DNA from: a virus
Virus record (IMG/VR): IMGVR_UViG_3300028388_002072
Coordinates: 1 to 23,499 of that record
Reading direction: 5' to 3' (one strand)
DNA length: 23,499 nucleotides
A program made the position numbers and the translations under genes. How positions within the stretch are numbered: position 1 is the first letter of the stretch; each line of letters begins with the position of its first letter. The notes below the pieces were generated by a model. The model saw nothing but the letters and a program-made list of their open reading frames with translations. It did not search any database and was not told the origin of the DNA. Below, in pieces: positions 16,523 to 22,234 of the stretch.

Positions 16523-17125
16523 TTATATAGTTAATTGGATACCATAATCATCTACCATTAGATAACCATAGTTTTCATCATCAGGAGATTCGGGAAAACC
16601 ATTAAGATAATCTTGTTTTTTATCAGGATGTACGAAAGCATTCTCAATAACAATAATTCCATCTTTAGCTTTACCTTGTGCGATTACAACTGGACGATGA
16701 CGTAAATAAACATCTTGTCCTTCTTTTAAATCACCATTATAATTCTTAGGTAGTGCAACTACTACTGCCTTTCGAGTTAAAGGAAATGGATTAGGTGTAA
16801 AAGCATGATCGGCAATTTTGTTCTGAGTCTTTACAGGAAGAAATTCCATGTTAGAAGAATATAAACCGTTTTCATCTTGAGTAAGTTCTTTAAGATATGC
16901 GCGTACTAACACCTCATTAAACCGAGGGTTAATACTAGTATAACGAGGATGAAACGTTTTGATATTTTCATTATAAGCAATAATCTTATTTTGAAACTCT
17001 TGATCAAACTGAAATTCTTCTACAGAACGTGCTTCAGAATACGAAGATTTAGTTGGTTGTTGTTTCACTTGATCTTTATGAAACTGATCTTTCATTGAGT
17101 AATTTTTTTTCCGCTTTTTTGCCAT
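16523..17125 (-). CDS. Candidate GroES-like co-chaperonin (200 aa)
   Basis: ATG at 17125 encodes 200 aa. Residues 1-65 are basic and probably disordered (MAKKRKKNYSMKDQFHKDQV). The order of elements from 70 on follows GroES. A first strand NEVLVRAYL (70-78) corresponds to GroES RVIVK. A loop with ENGLYSS (85-91) sits where GroES has its mobile loop. RKAVVVALP (118-126) corresponds to RGEVLAVG, and LKEGQDVYL (133-141) to VKVGDIVIF. The final YLMVDDYGIQLTI (188-200) corresponds to VLIMSESDILAIV. It is longer than bacterial GroES (97 aa), with insertions, as in other divergent phage co-chaperonins such as T4 gp31. A chaperonin gene lies in the same operon. The alternative is an unrelated beta-barrel protein. 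Confidence 0.55.
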   Translation of the reverse strand: MAKKRKKNYSMKDQFHKDQVKQQPTKSSYSEARSVEEFQFDQEFQNKIIAYNENIKTFHPRYTSINPRFNEVLVRAYLKELTQDENGLYSSNMEFLPVKTQNKIADHAFTPNPFPLTRKAVVVALPKNYNGDLKEGQDVYLRHRPVVIAQGKAKDGIIVIENAFVHPDKKQDYLNGFPESPDDENYGYLMVDDYGIQLTI

Positions 17126-17400
17126 AATTTTTTAATGTTTTTAAATAATTCTTTACGTGGTTCAGAAATGTCTTGATTAATTTTTTTTTCTATATAATAC
17201 TTACGTATGTAAAAAGTTAAAAAAGTATTAAGTAATATACCTCTGGGTGCCTCTAATGGATTAAAGAGATAATATCTTATACCCTCCCATAAATTATTAT
17301 GCAACCTTTTAATATCTTCTTCTTTTAGTCTAGGTAAATCTTTTTGTCTAGCTTCTACCTGAACAGCCTTAAATACATCATCCCAGGATTTTATTTCCAT
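17092..17400 (-). CDS. Hypothetical protein (102 aa)
   Basis: ATG at 17400 encodes 102 aa (MEIKSWDDVFKAVQVEARQK). It is predicted mostly helical, with a conserved-looking core LWEGIRYYLFNPLEAPRGIL (residues 37-56) followed by a hydrophobic/aromatic segment and a basic end. I recall similar short phage proteins with an IRYYL...P..A..GI pattern but no function. It overlaps both neighbours (34 bases with the GroES-like gene and 23 bases with the 71-aa gene), so it lies inside a tightly coupled leftward operon. Confidence 0.65.
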   Translation of the reverse strand: MEIKSWDDVFKAVQVEARQKDLPRLKEEDIKRLHNNLWEGIRYYLFNPLEAPRGILLNTFLTFYIRKYYIEKKINQDISEPRKELFKNIKKLWQKSGKKITQ

Positions 17401-17578
17401 AATAAAATGTCATTTTTACATCAGGCTTAATAATAAGTTTAATACCATACAATTCAGTAATATCTACATCGTACCTAATTTCTAATTCTTCTCTTAATCC
17501 CGCAATATCATGATCTGAAAGTAATAAGTGTGTTGGGACCAATTTATTCTTCTTGATCGTCGTGAGTAGTTTCTTCAT
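17378..17578 (-). CDS. Hypothetical small protein (66 aa)
   Basis: An in-frame ATG at 17578 (MKKLLTTIKKNKLVPTHLLL) is preferred over the one at 17593, since it reduces overlap with the upstream gene and gives a normal Lys-rich N-terminus. The body is mixed alpha/beta (DHDIAGLREELEIRYDVDIT; LYGIKLIIKPDVKMTFYYG). No family was recognised. Its position as second gene of the morphogenesis operon suggests a small regulatory or assembly role at most. Confidence 0.55.
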   Translation of the reverse strand: MKKLLTTIKKNKLVPTHLLLSDHDIAGLREELEIRYDVDITELYGIKLIIKPDVKMTFYYGNKILG

Positions 17579-18002
17579 TATCTTTTGTAGCATTATTATT
17601 AATTTTATACGGGTAAAAGAAATAAACTTTATTACTGTGTTCCCGAAAATATTCTTTCATTTTTCTTTGGAACTGTTCTAAGCTCTTATTAAAATAAGTT
17701 ACTTTATTGTCATCGGTGTATATAACACCTTTTCTACGTAAAGAGTAGAAAATTTGTTTAAAATAAACTGTTGACATTTCGTACTTATTCGTTACTTCTT
17801 CATAATAAGGATAGTCAAACCAATTAGTATCTGGATTACGAGATAAAACATCTGATAATATCTCTATTTCTTTATTAGTTAAGTCTACAGGTTTTGACAA
17901 CCCCTGTAAAATAAAAAACTGTTTCCAAAATTCTTGTTCAGTAATTTCGGTGGGTGTCTCCACATCACGTAAGATGTTTTGATTTAGTAAATTAAATACC
18001 AT
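17544..18002 (-). CDS. Putative winged-helix-type DNA-binding protein (152 aa)
   Basis: ATG at 18002 encodes 152 aa (MVFNLLNQNILRDVETPTEI). Residues 40-105 suggest a winged helix: a helix LTNKEIEILSDVL, a second helix near YYEEVTNKYEMS, a recognition-type helix TVYFKQIFYSLRRKGVIY and a wing DDNKVTYFNKSL. The C-terminus is acidic (NATKDNEETTHDDQEE). It is the first gene after the leftward promoter, with a leader of about 25 bases. A late-gene regulator or small terminase subunit would both fit a helix-turn-helix protein at the head of a packaging and head operon. The sequence does not decide between them. Confidence 0.55.
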   Translation of the reverse strand: MVFNLLNQNILRDVETPTEITEQEFWKQFFILQGLSKPVDLTNKEIEILSDVLSRNPDTNWFDYPYYEEVTNKYEMSTVYFKQIFYSLRRKGVIYTDDNKVTYFNKSLEQFQRKMKEYFREHSNKVYFFYPYKINNNATKDNEETTHDDQEE

Positions 18003-18031
18003 GATTCATAAGTTTTTTCGTTACTTTGATA

Positions 18032-18057
18032 CAAATATACAAAGAAAGTTTTACTAG
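18032..18057 (-). promoter_or_regulatory. Main leftward promoter of the morphogenesis operon
   Basis: On the minus strand TATATTTG (18039-18032) matches the Bacteroidota -7 box TAnnTTTG. An extra box CTAGTAAAA (18057-18049) lies exactly 9 bases upstream of it. No classical -33 TTTG is evident at the usual distance. The start codon at 18002 lies about 25 bases below the expected transcript start. Confidence 0.75.
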
Positions 18058-18122
18058 GGGGTTTTTCATTTTTAGTAGGGTAGTTTTTATTAGCAAATCT
18101 TGTTTAGAAAATGAAAAAGTAC

Positions 18123-18148
18123 CTAGTAAAAAAAGTTTTGTATATTTG
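18123..18148 (+). promoter_or_regulatory. Rightward promoter, sister copy of the leftward one
   Basis: The plus strand carries CTAGTAAAA (18123-18131), then 9 bases, then TATATTTG (18141-18148) and TA. Box sequences and spacing are identical to the leftward promoter facing away from it, which makes a chance match unlikely. Transcription would begin about 18150-18155 and run into the structured untranslated region and the glycosyltransferase operon. Confidence 0.75.
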
Positions 18149-18149
18149 T

Positions 18150-18530
18150 ACCCAACGGAAGGTTTTTGAGCTTGCACCTTACCAAAACCACATAGAAGCA
18201 AGTGTTTATCCGACTATTAGCCCTGAAATTATGCCAAGGAAAGCTTGGGGTTGATAAGGACTCCTAGTAGTCGTGTAAACGTAAATCACGATACAGACTA
18301 AATTGTAATAATGTATGTAACGCCCGTTTCTTAGAAACAGGGTGCAAAGATGATGGGAAACGTTCTACGACCCTACGCCTGTGAGCGGAATCATTACATA
18401 CTAAAAGCAAACATAAACTGTATGTTAAAAATAAGCCCATTTACTCAGGGTTGATAAAATGAGTAACGCTAAAATTCAAAATGCCTTGGGTTTTAATAAC
18501 CCTTGGTATGTCTATAACTAACATAAAAGA
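18150..18530 (+). ncRNA. Structured leader or non-coding RNA, about 380 nt
   Basis: This gap of over 500 bases (18003-18535) has no convincing gene but many local helices. GGTTTT (18161-18166) pairs with AAAACC (18183-18188), and CTTGC in its loop can pair with GCAAG further down, an H-type pseudoknot. Other helices are CCAAG/CTTGG near 18233-18247, GACT/AGTC and TCGTG/CACGA near 18258-18291, and a hairpin CCCGTTTC-TTA-GAAACAGGG (18323-18342). That hairpin lies inside a TATGTAA/TTACATA helix. AACATA/TATGTT, TTACTCA/TGAGTAA and GGGTT/AACCC near 18500 complete the set. GGGTTGATAA occurs twice (near 18247 and 18448). The 5' end ACCCAA can pair with TTGGGT near 18486. It could be an independent RNA or a regulatory leader. 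No known class was recognised. Confidence 0.55.
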
Positions 18531-18535
18531 AAAAT

Positions 18536-18712
18536 ATGAAAACAATTAAAAATCCAGACGTAAAAGAATACTGTAGTTTACGTGGCTTAGTTGAGCCTAG
18601 TGCGGGAAAATGTACAATAGATTTTTGTTTAAGATGTAAAAAGCTTGCTAATTCTAAAACAATAGAAAATAATCGAATATATCCTTTCACCACATTAAAT
18701 TTATTACCATGA
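18536..18712 (+). CDS. Small cysteine-containing protein upstream of the glycosyltransferase (58 aa)
   Basis: ATG at 18536 opens a 58-codon frame ending in TGA at 18710-18712, which overlaps the glycosyltransferase start in an ATGA junction. The product begins MKTIKNPDVKEYCSLRGLVE and has cysteines at 13, 26, 31 and 34, with the last two in CLRC, so a single zinc site is possible. The overlap and the promoter-driven leader upstream support translation. No family was recognised. A regulatory leader peptide coupled to glycosyltransferase translation is an alternative. Confidence 0.6.
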   Translation: MKTIKNPDVKEYCSLRGLVEPSAGKCTIDFCLRCKKLANSKTIENNRIYPFTTLNLLP

Positions 18713-19740
18713 GTTTGCCTCTCCCCTCAATTCTATTTATAAGTAGAGATAACAATGTGTATAATTCTAATGGCCAATATACATATGCTAGTGCGGGATT
18801 AAGTAACTCTGCAAAGTTTTTAGCTAATGCGTTAAACGATTATGGATACAGAACTAAAGTAGTTAGTGTAACAGATAGCAATAGCATTGATAAAGAAGTA
18901 CAAGACTTTAATGCCGACGTTATAATAACTGAAGCATTATTCATCCCTCCATACAAATGGACTGAACTATTATTAATGCCAGAACATATAAATCGAAAAT
19001 GGTATGTACGAATTCATTCTAAATTCTCATTCTTATCTACTGAAGGTATTGCAACTAAATGGATAAGTGATTATGTAAAACTACAAACTGCTTTTAACAA
19101 CTTCTGGATTGCATCCAATAGTAAAGAAGACGTAGACGTATTAAGTAAGCTGTTTAAAAAAGGTAAATTTGTGTATCTCCCTAATGTATATAACCCTGAA
19201 TTATTTATAGGAGAAAAAGTAATTATAAAGGAATGTGATGAAGTGCATATTGGTCTATTCGGTGCAGTACGACCATTTAAAAACTTTTACACACAAGCAA
19301 TTGCAGCAATATTGTTTGCGGAAGCAATTAATAAAAAGCTAGTGTTGTACATGAACCCAGCAGGTAATACAGGTAAACAAGTGATGAAGAATATTAAAGC
19401 ATTATTTGAAAATGAACACAAACTAGTAATCATAAACTGGTTAGAACATAAAGACTTTTTGAATCTTGTAAAACACATGGATTACGGTCTACAAGTATCA
19501 TTTACTGAAACCTTCAATATCGTAAGTGCAGACTTTGTACACATGGAAGTACCAATTATAGTAAGTAATGAAATAGACTGGTTGAACCAATACGTAAATC
19601 CAACAAGCGTAGAAAGTATTGTTAACGCATTGTTGAGTGTACATAATCAAAAACGCAACGAAGTAATAATTAAAAATAAACAACTCTTAAGCGCGTATAA
19701 CTACAAATCATTACTTAATTGGATGCAGGTGATCGATTAA
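18709..19740 (+). CDS. GT-B fold glycosyltransferase, family 4-like (343 aa)
   Basis: ATG at 18709 encodes 343 aa. The N-terminal Rossmann-like half starts LPSILFISRDNN and contains GLSNSAKFLANALNDYGY, as in GT4 enzymes. The C-terminal domain starts HIGLFGAVRPFKN (180-192), where these enzymes have a Gly/Arg/Lys nucleotide-sugar-binding loop. It ends with SFTETFNIVSADFV (264-277) and EVPIIVS (280-286). These match the E-x7-E region, with Glu267 retained and Asp275 in place of the second Glu. It probably transfers a sugar from a nucleotide-sugar donor. The acceptor could be modified phage DNA, host surface glycan or a virion protein. It is the main enzyme of the rightward operon. Confidence 0.8.
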   Translation: MSLPLPSILFISRDNNVYNSNGQYTYASAGLSNSAKFLANALNDYGYRTKVVSVTDSNSIDKEVQDFNADVIITEALFIPPYKWTELLLMPEHINRKWYVRIHSKFSFLSTEGIATKWISDYVKLQTAFNNFWIASNSKEDVDVLSKLFKKGKFVYLPNVYNPELFIGEKVIIKECDEVHIGLFGAVRPFKNFYTQAIAAILFAEAINKKLVLYMNPAGNTGKQVMKNIKALFENEHKLVIINWLEHKDFLNLVKHMDYGLQVSFTETFNIVSADFVHMEVPIIVSNEIDWLNQYVNPTSVESIVNALLSVHNQKRNEVIIKNKQLLSAYNYKSLLNWMQVID

Positions 19741-19744
19741 GATA

Positions 19745-19753
19745 CCCCCCCCC
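19745..19753 (+). repeat. Run of nine C in an AT-rich intergenic gap
   Basis: Nine consecutive C follow five bases after the glycosyltransferase stop. Such tracts slip during replication. An alternative ATG at 19719 reads through this tract into the next gene, so a change in tract length would break or restore that longer form. The preferred start at 19773 avoids it. No effect on the glycosyltransferase itself is expected. Confidence 0.55.
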
Positions 19754-19772
19754 ATCAACAATTAAAAATAAT

Positions 19773-20093
19773 ATGAGACTAAAAATAAATAACAAAGAAT
19801 TACTATATCACATAGAAAAACCAGTTATAACTTTAGGTACAGTAGGATATAAGCTTCCTGAAAGTGAAAAATTTGAAATGGGAACAATAACCTTTAGATA
19901 CGATCCAGAGTACCAATCATTCATAAGTAACTGGGTAACCGGAACACTACGCATCGATGAAACAGTGGAATTCTTAGAAAAATTTAATGTAGTAAAATTT
20001 GGACTAGACTGGCAAAATAATCCGACATGCACAATACTACTATTCATGGGACAAAAGGGTGGACGACAGCCTGATAAAATTGAATTGATATGA
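19773..20093 (+). CDS. Hypothetical protein (106 aa)
   Basis: ATG at 19773 (MRLKINNKELLYHIEKPVIT) is preferred over 19719, whose extra 18 codons overlap the glycosyltransferase and read through the C tract. The product is mixed alpha/beta with alternating hydrophobic strands (KFEMGTITFRYDPEYQSF; TLRIDETVEFLEKFNVVKFG; PTCTILLFMGQKGG). No family was recognised. The stop overlaps the next gene's start (ATGA), indicating coupled translation in the rightward operon. Confidence 0.65.
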   Translation: MRLKINNKELLYHIEKPVITLGTVGYKLPESEKFEMGTITFRYDPEYQSFISNWVTGTLRIDETVEFLEKFNVVKFGLDWQNNPTCTILLFMGQKGGRQPDKIELI

Positions 20094-20338
20094 AACCAGG
20101 AACAATTGTAATGTTAAACAATTATCAATTAGTGCGCGTAGATGAGGTTAACGACTTAATAACCTCAATGTTAAAGAAAACCTGTTGGAACGGTACTAAC
20201 GTTAATTATCTTACGGGTAAGAGTAAAATTATTACTTGTGAGCCATTTACATGGGATGAAATCAGACATGTAGTTGCTCCATCGTTGGATGATTTGAGAC
20301 AAATGCTTGATGATGATTTATTGTTGGAGGAAGAGTAG
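20090..20338 (+). CDS. Hypothetical small acidic protein (82 aa)
   Basis: ATG at 20090 encodes 82 aa (MKPGTIVMLNNYQLVRVDEV). The N-terminal part resembles a small beta barrel (GTIVMLNNYQLVRVDEV, a pattern seen in SH3-like proteins). The C-terminus is a very acidic helix (SLDDLRQMLDDDLLLEEE). An acidic small protein could mimic nucleic acid or bind a host enzyme, but this is only suggestive. It closes the rightward operon; a terminator-like structure follows near 20411. Confidence 0.65.
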   Translation: MKPGTIVMLNNYQLVRVDEVNDLITSMLKKTCWNGTNVNYLTGKSKIITCEPFTWDEIRHVVAPSLDDLRQMLDDDLLLEEE

Positions 20339-20358
20339 GGGTTTTTGAAAATGTATCC

Positions 20359-20416
20359 CGTGTGGGGGTGATTAAATATTACTTGTGTAGTATACGTGTA
20401 GTATACGTGTGGGGGT
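20359..20416 (+). repeat. Operator-like direct repeats upstream of the GC-rich gene
   Basis: CGTGTGGGGGT occurs at 20359-20369 and again at 20406-20416. Between them an 11-base unit GTAGTATACGT is repeated in tandem (20387-20397 and 20398-20408), each containing the palindrome GTATAC. An 11-base period places the copies on the same face of the helix, typical of cooperative regulator binding. The segment lies between the small acidic gene and the GC-rich gene. Confidence 0.5.
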
Positions 20417-20446
20417 TCCTAACATCACTCCCCCGGAACTTTTTCT
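20411..20446 (+). terminator. Terminator or attenuator with two competing stems
   Basis: GGGGG (20411-20415) can pair with CCCCC (20430-20434). Alternatively GTTCC (20415-20419) can pair with GGAAC (20435-20439), directly followed by TTTTTCTAATTTTT. The two stems exclude each other. The second has the form of a rho-independent terminator. It should end the glycosyltransferase operon and may control entry into the GC-rich gene. Confidence 0.5.
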
Positions 20447-20454
20447 AATTTTTG

Positions 20455-20482
20455 CTACCCCCGGTACTCTTCCGGACGGTAG
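20455..20482 (+). promoter_or_regulatory. Leader hairpin before the GC-rich gene
   Basis: CTACC (20455-20459) pairs with GGTAG (20478-20482), and inside it CCGG (20461-20464) pairs with CCGG (20472-20475). It ends 27 bases before the ATG at 20510, where it could protect the mRNA or influence translation. Confidence 0.4.
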
Positions 20483-20509
20483 TTCTTTAACCTTCTAAAC
20501 CGTTTTGCC

Positions 20510-20968
20510 ATGCAAAAGGTCATTATTAATCCGGAGACCAACCATCCGGAGATCCACACCGATGGTGTCGCCCTCGACATCAACTTCCGCACCGAACTTA
20601 CCAATAGCAACGACACCCCTTACTACTTGGGGACGTTCGCTATTGATTTAGCGCATCCGACTACGGGTGAAGTACAGACCATGCGCCCGACGGCCATGAT
20701 CTACAAAGCTTCGCTCTTCGAGTCTACCGTTGAAGACGACGAGCGTACGTACACCAAAGACGCCGACGGTAAGTTGGTGCCCCTCATGAAGGTCGGTGAG
20801 CGCTATCCGATTCGCCTGATCGACACACAGGACCCGGAGCAACCGGAACTCCTGGTAATCGCGTCGAGTTTGACGCAGGGTGAGCGGATCAGCAAGACCG
20901 ACAGTATTGCTGGTGCCATCTTTGGCGCTGGTGTCAGTCAGATCGACGCCGCTGAGGCTGAAGCGTAA
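20510..20968 (+). CDS. Unrecognised GC-rich orphan protein (152 aa)
   Basis: ATG at 20510 encodes 152 acidic residues (MQKVIINPETNHPEIHTDGV). The DNA is about 55 per cent GC in its first 60 bases and stays GC-rich, whereas the glycosyltransferase operon beside it is around one third GC. Codons such as ACC, GAC, CGC and GGT are preferred. The protein is probably beta-rich in the first 110 residues (TYTKDADGKLVPLMKVGERY; PELLVIASSL) with an Ala-rich C-terminus. No family was recognised. With operator-like repeats and a structured leader upstream and a strong terminator with a UUCG loop downstream, it looks like an independently regulated, highly expressed cassette. The composition may reflect codon selection or acquisition from another source. 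Confidence 0.8.
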   Translation: MQKVIINPETNHPEIHTDGVALDINFRTELTNSNDTPYYLGTFAIDLAHPTTGEVQTMRPTAMIYKASLFESTVEDDERTYTKDADGKLVPLMKVGERYPIRLIDTQDPEQPELLVIASSLTQGERISKTDSIAGAIFGAGVSQIDAAEAEA

Positions 20969-20980
20969 TCTTCCGGGTGT

Positions 20981-21015
20981 GTGCTGTCCTTCGGGGCAGT
21001 GCACTACCTTTTTTT
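20981..21015 (+). terminator. Strong rho-independent terminator with UUCG loop
   Basis: CTGTCC (20984-20989) pairs with GGGCAG (20994-20999) around a TTCG tetraloop. The stem is extended by GTG (20981-20983) with CAC (21002-21004) across a small bulge. A run of seven T lies at 21009-21015. It follows the GC-rich gene by 12 bases. Confidence 0.85.
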
Positions 21016-21018
21016 AAT

Positions 21019-21038
21019 GGCTCTACCGTTTCAGAGCC
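21019..21038 (+). promoter_or_regulatory. Leader hairpin before the 69-aa gene
   Basis: GGCTCT (21019-21024) pairs with AGAGCC (21033-21038) across an 8-nt loop. It ends 15 bases before ATG 21054, directly after the preceding terminator's T tract. Confidence 0.45.
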
Positions 21039-21053
21039 GTATAACATCGAATC

Positions 21054-21263
21054 ATGGACAAGCAGAGATTAATTCGTTATCACGGAAATGTGGATAACAT
21101 CGACGACAGCTACTGGCTGTACCACTTAGACATTGCTCGGAGGTTACTCAGGCAAGAGTTTAAGAATTACGAAGAATACGTTGATGCGTGTAAATATCAC
21201 GGAATCAATTACTACAACAAGACAGTCTTTGATGACTATTTCGAGTACTACAATACGTTTTAG
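21054..21263 (+). CDS. Hypothetical small Tyr-rich protein (69 aa)
   Basis: ATG at 21054 encodes 69 aa (MDKQRLIRYHGNVDNIDDSY), rich in Tyr, Asp and aromatic residues, probably helical (WLYHLDIARRLLRQEFKNYE). No family was recognised. It is bounded by a terminator on each side, the downstream one starting inside its stop codon, so it appears to be a single-gene unit. Its promoter was not identified. Small acidic-aromatic phage proteins of this kind are often early host-interaction factors, but that is inference. Confidence 0.7.
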   Translation: MDKQRLIRYHGNVDNIDDSYWLYHLDIARRLLRQEFKNYEEYVDACKYHGINYYNKTVFDDYFEYYNTF

Positions 21264-21305
21264 GTTAAATCTAACGTCGTAAGACAGGGGATTTAACCTT
21301 TTTTT
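21263..21305 (+). terminator. Rho-independent terminator after the 69-aa gene
   Basis: GGTTAAATC (21263-21271) pairs with GATTTAACC (21290-21298), enclosing a small GTC-GTAA-GAC hairpin. Seven T follow (21299-21305). The stem begins with the last base of the stop codon. Confidence 0.8.
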
Positions 21306-21318
21306 AGTGTGTTTGTGG

Positions 21319-21359
21319 GGTAGGAGTAAAACCTCAAGCCCTCAACCACTACACCTACC
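21319..21359 (+). promoter_or_regulatory. Structured 5' leader of the 72-aa gene
   Basis: GGTAGG (21319-21324) pairs with CCTACC (21354-21359) in the 137-base gap before ATG 21443. The rest of the gap shows no clear promoter box. The leader may carry regulatory structure but no known riboswitch was recognised. Confidence 0.35.
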
Positions 21360-21442
21360 ATCTCTTCAAACCCATTCCATGCTACATAGTATGGACCAAC
21401 AGATAAATAGCAACTACTGGTAAAATCACCAAAACAATTGCT

Positions 21443-21661
21443 ATGTTTATCTTTTTAGGGGAAACAAGAGAGTTTGAAGTTGGAGGAATTGAAGAGGTTA
21501 TCTTAATTGCTGCTTCGCAAGAAGACGCATTAGAATACCTAATCAATGAGTACGATCGTTCCGATTGGGACATTGAGCAATTAGGAACTTACACTGGTAA
21601 GGACCGTAAGCACAATGAACTAATGTGGAAGTCTGACGACTCCAACATGATTGGCTTGTAA
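21443..21661 (+). CDS. Hypothetical small acidic protein (72 aa)
   Basis: ATG at 21443 encodes 72 aa (MFIFLGETREFEVGGIEEVI) with a mixed fold: a strand FIFLGETREFEV, then a strand and helix (VILIAASQEDALEYLINEYD). The C-terminus is polar (MWKSDDSNMIGL). The pattern of a strand followed by a helix carrying A-x-x-E-D-A resembles small ferredoxin-like host-interaction proteins, but no specific family was recognised. It is a stand-alone gene with a long leader and a hairpin downstream. Confidence 0.7.
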   Translation: MFIFLGETREFEVGGIEEVILIAASQEDALEYLINEYDRSDWDIEQLGTYTGKDRKHNELMWKSDDSNMIGL

Positions 21662-21677
21662 TTCAAAGAAGAATAAA

Positions 21678-21701
21678 GTGGTAGTCATCAGCGGCTACCA
21701 C
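21678..21701 (+). terminator. Probable terminator hairpin after the 72-aa gene
   Basis: GTGGTAG (21678-21684) pairs perfectly with CTACCAC (21695-21701) around a 10-nt loop. The downstream tract (TGCTTCTTATTA) is only moderately T-rich, so termination efficiency is uncertain. Confidence 0.5.
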
Positions 21702-21736
21702 TGCTTCTTATTACTCAAGATTAAAATCTCAACATC

Positions 21737-22096
21737 ATGAGTTTACATAAATTTCAAATATTCCTACTGAACCTTCAGCGGGAGGCCATTGCCGATAAGG
21801 AAATAGGCAAAGTGGAAATCCTAAACGATTATCTGTTGACTAGCATGGCTAGCCACAGAACTGAACAAGAAAACATCAGTCGTATTCAGAAGCAGGCGAT
21901 CCAGCGGTCCATGTGGGACAATAGCTGCCGGGTAATGCTTGAAAAGATTGAGGTATGGCCGACGATCATCGGCCCTTATGCTAAGATCAGCATAAAAACC
22001 GGAAAAATCCTTGGCTACACGAAGTATGACGCTATTGATACGTCATATTTGCAAGAGCCGGCGGATTATGTGATTCGTCATTTAGACGATTTGTAG
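21737..22096 (+). CDS. Hypothetical protein (119 aa)
   Basis: ATG at 21737 encodes 119 aa (MSLHKFQIFLLNLQREAIAD). The first 65 residues are helical and rich in Gln, Glu, Arg and Lys. The rest is mixed, with a strand-like CRVMLEKIEVWPTIIGPYAK segment. No family was recognised. The start is preceded by CAACATC, as at several other starts in this region, without a Shine-Dalgarno sequence. Its stop codon lies inside the stem of a hairpin (22093-22114). Confidence 0.7.
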   Translation: MSLHKFQIFLLNLQREAIADKEIGKVEILNDYLLTSMASHRTEQENISRIQKQAIQRSMWDNSCRVMLEKIEVWPTIIGPYAKISIKTGKILGYTKYDAIDTSYLQEPADYVIRHLDDL

Positions 22097-22188
22097 CAGA
22101 ACATTTTCTGTTACAGCCACACTAGTTGTGGTACTCCTTTACAACAACAGCCGTTACGAGGCAAAGGAGATAAGTAACTCGCAAGAGT
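22093..22188 (+). promoter_or_regulatory. Cluster of hairpins between the 119-aa and 81-aa genes
   Basis: Four helices follow one another. GTAGCAGAA/TTCTGTTAC (22093-22114) has a CATT loop. CCACA/TGTGG lies at 22117-22131. CTCCTTT (22134-22140) pairs with AAAGGAG (22163-22169). ACTC-GCAA-GAGT lies at 22177-22188. AAAGGAG is also the only purine-rich Shine-Dalgarno-like site nearby and would be hidden in its helix. The first hairpin may act as terminator of the 119-aa gene, but no T run follows. The others may form a translational control element. Confidence 0.45.
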
Positions 22189-22234
22189 GAAACTAATGTT
22201 GTTAATTGTCACTAACCTCAAAACACACAACGTC

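Noticed and set aside
18111-18254. 47-codon plus-strand frame starting at ATG 18111
   Set aside because: It would begin upstream of the rightward -7 box, so its start would not be in the transcript, and its first codons are the promoter itself. It cannot be fully excluded if another promoter exists.
18150-18530. Group I intron
   Set aside because: I looked for the conserved core pairings and a guanosine-binding segment and for split coding sequence on both sides; none was convincing.
20359-20416. CRISPR array
   Set aside because: Only two short direct copies of each unit are present, without regular spacers; an operator-type arrangement fits better.
20648-21004. 118-aa minus-strand frame opposite the GC-rich gene
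   Set aside because: GC-rich DNA gives long antisense frames by chance; it overlaps the terminator and has no start context.
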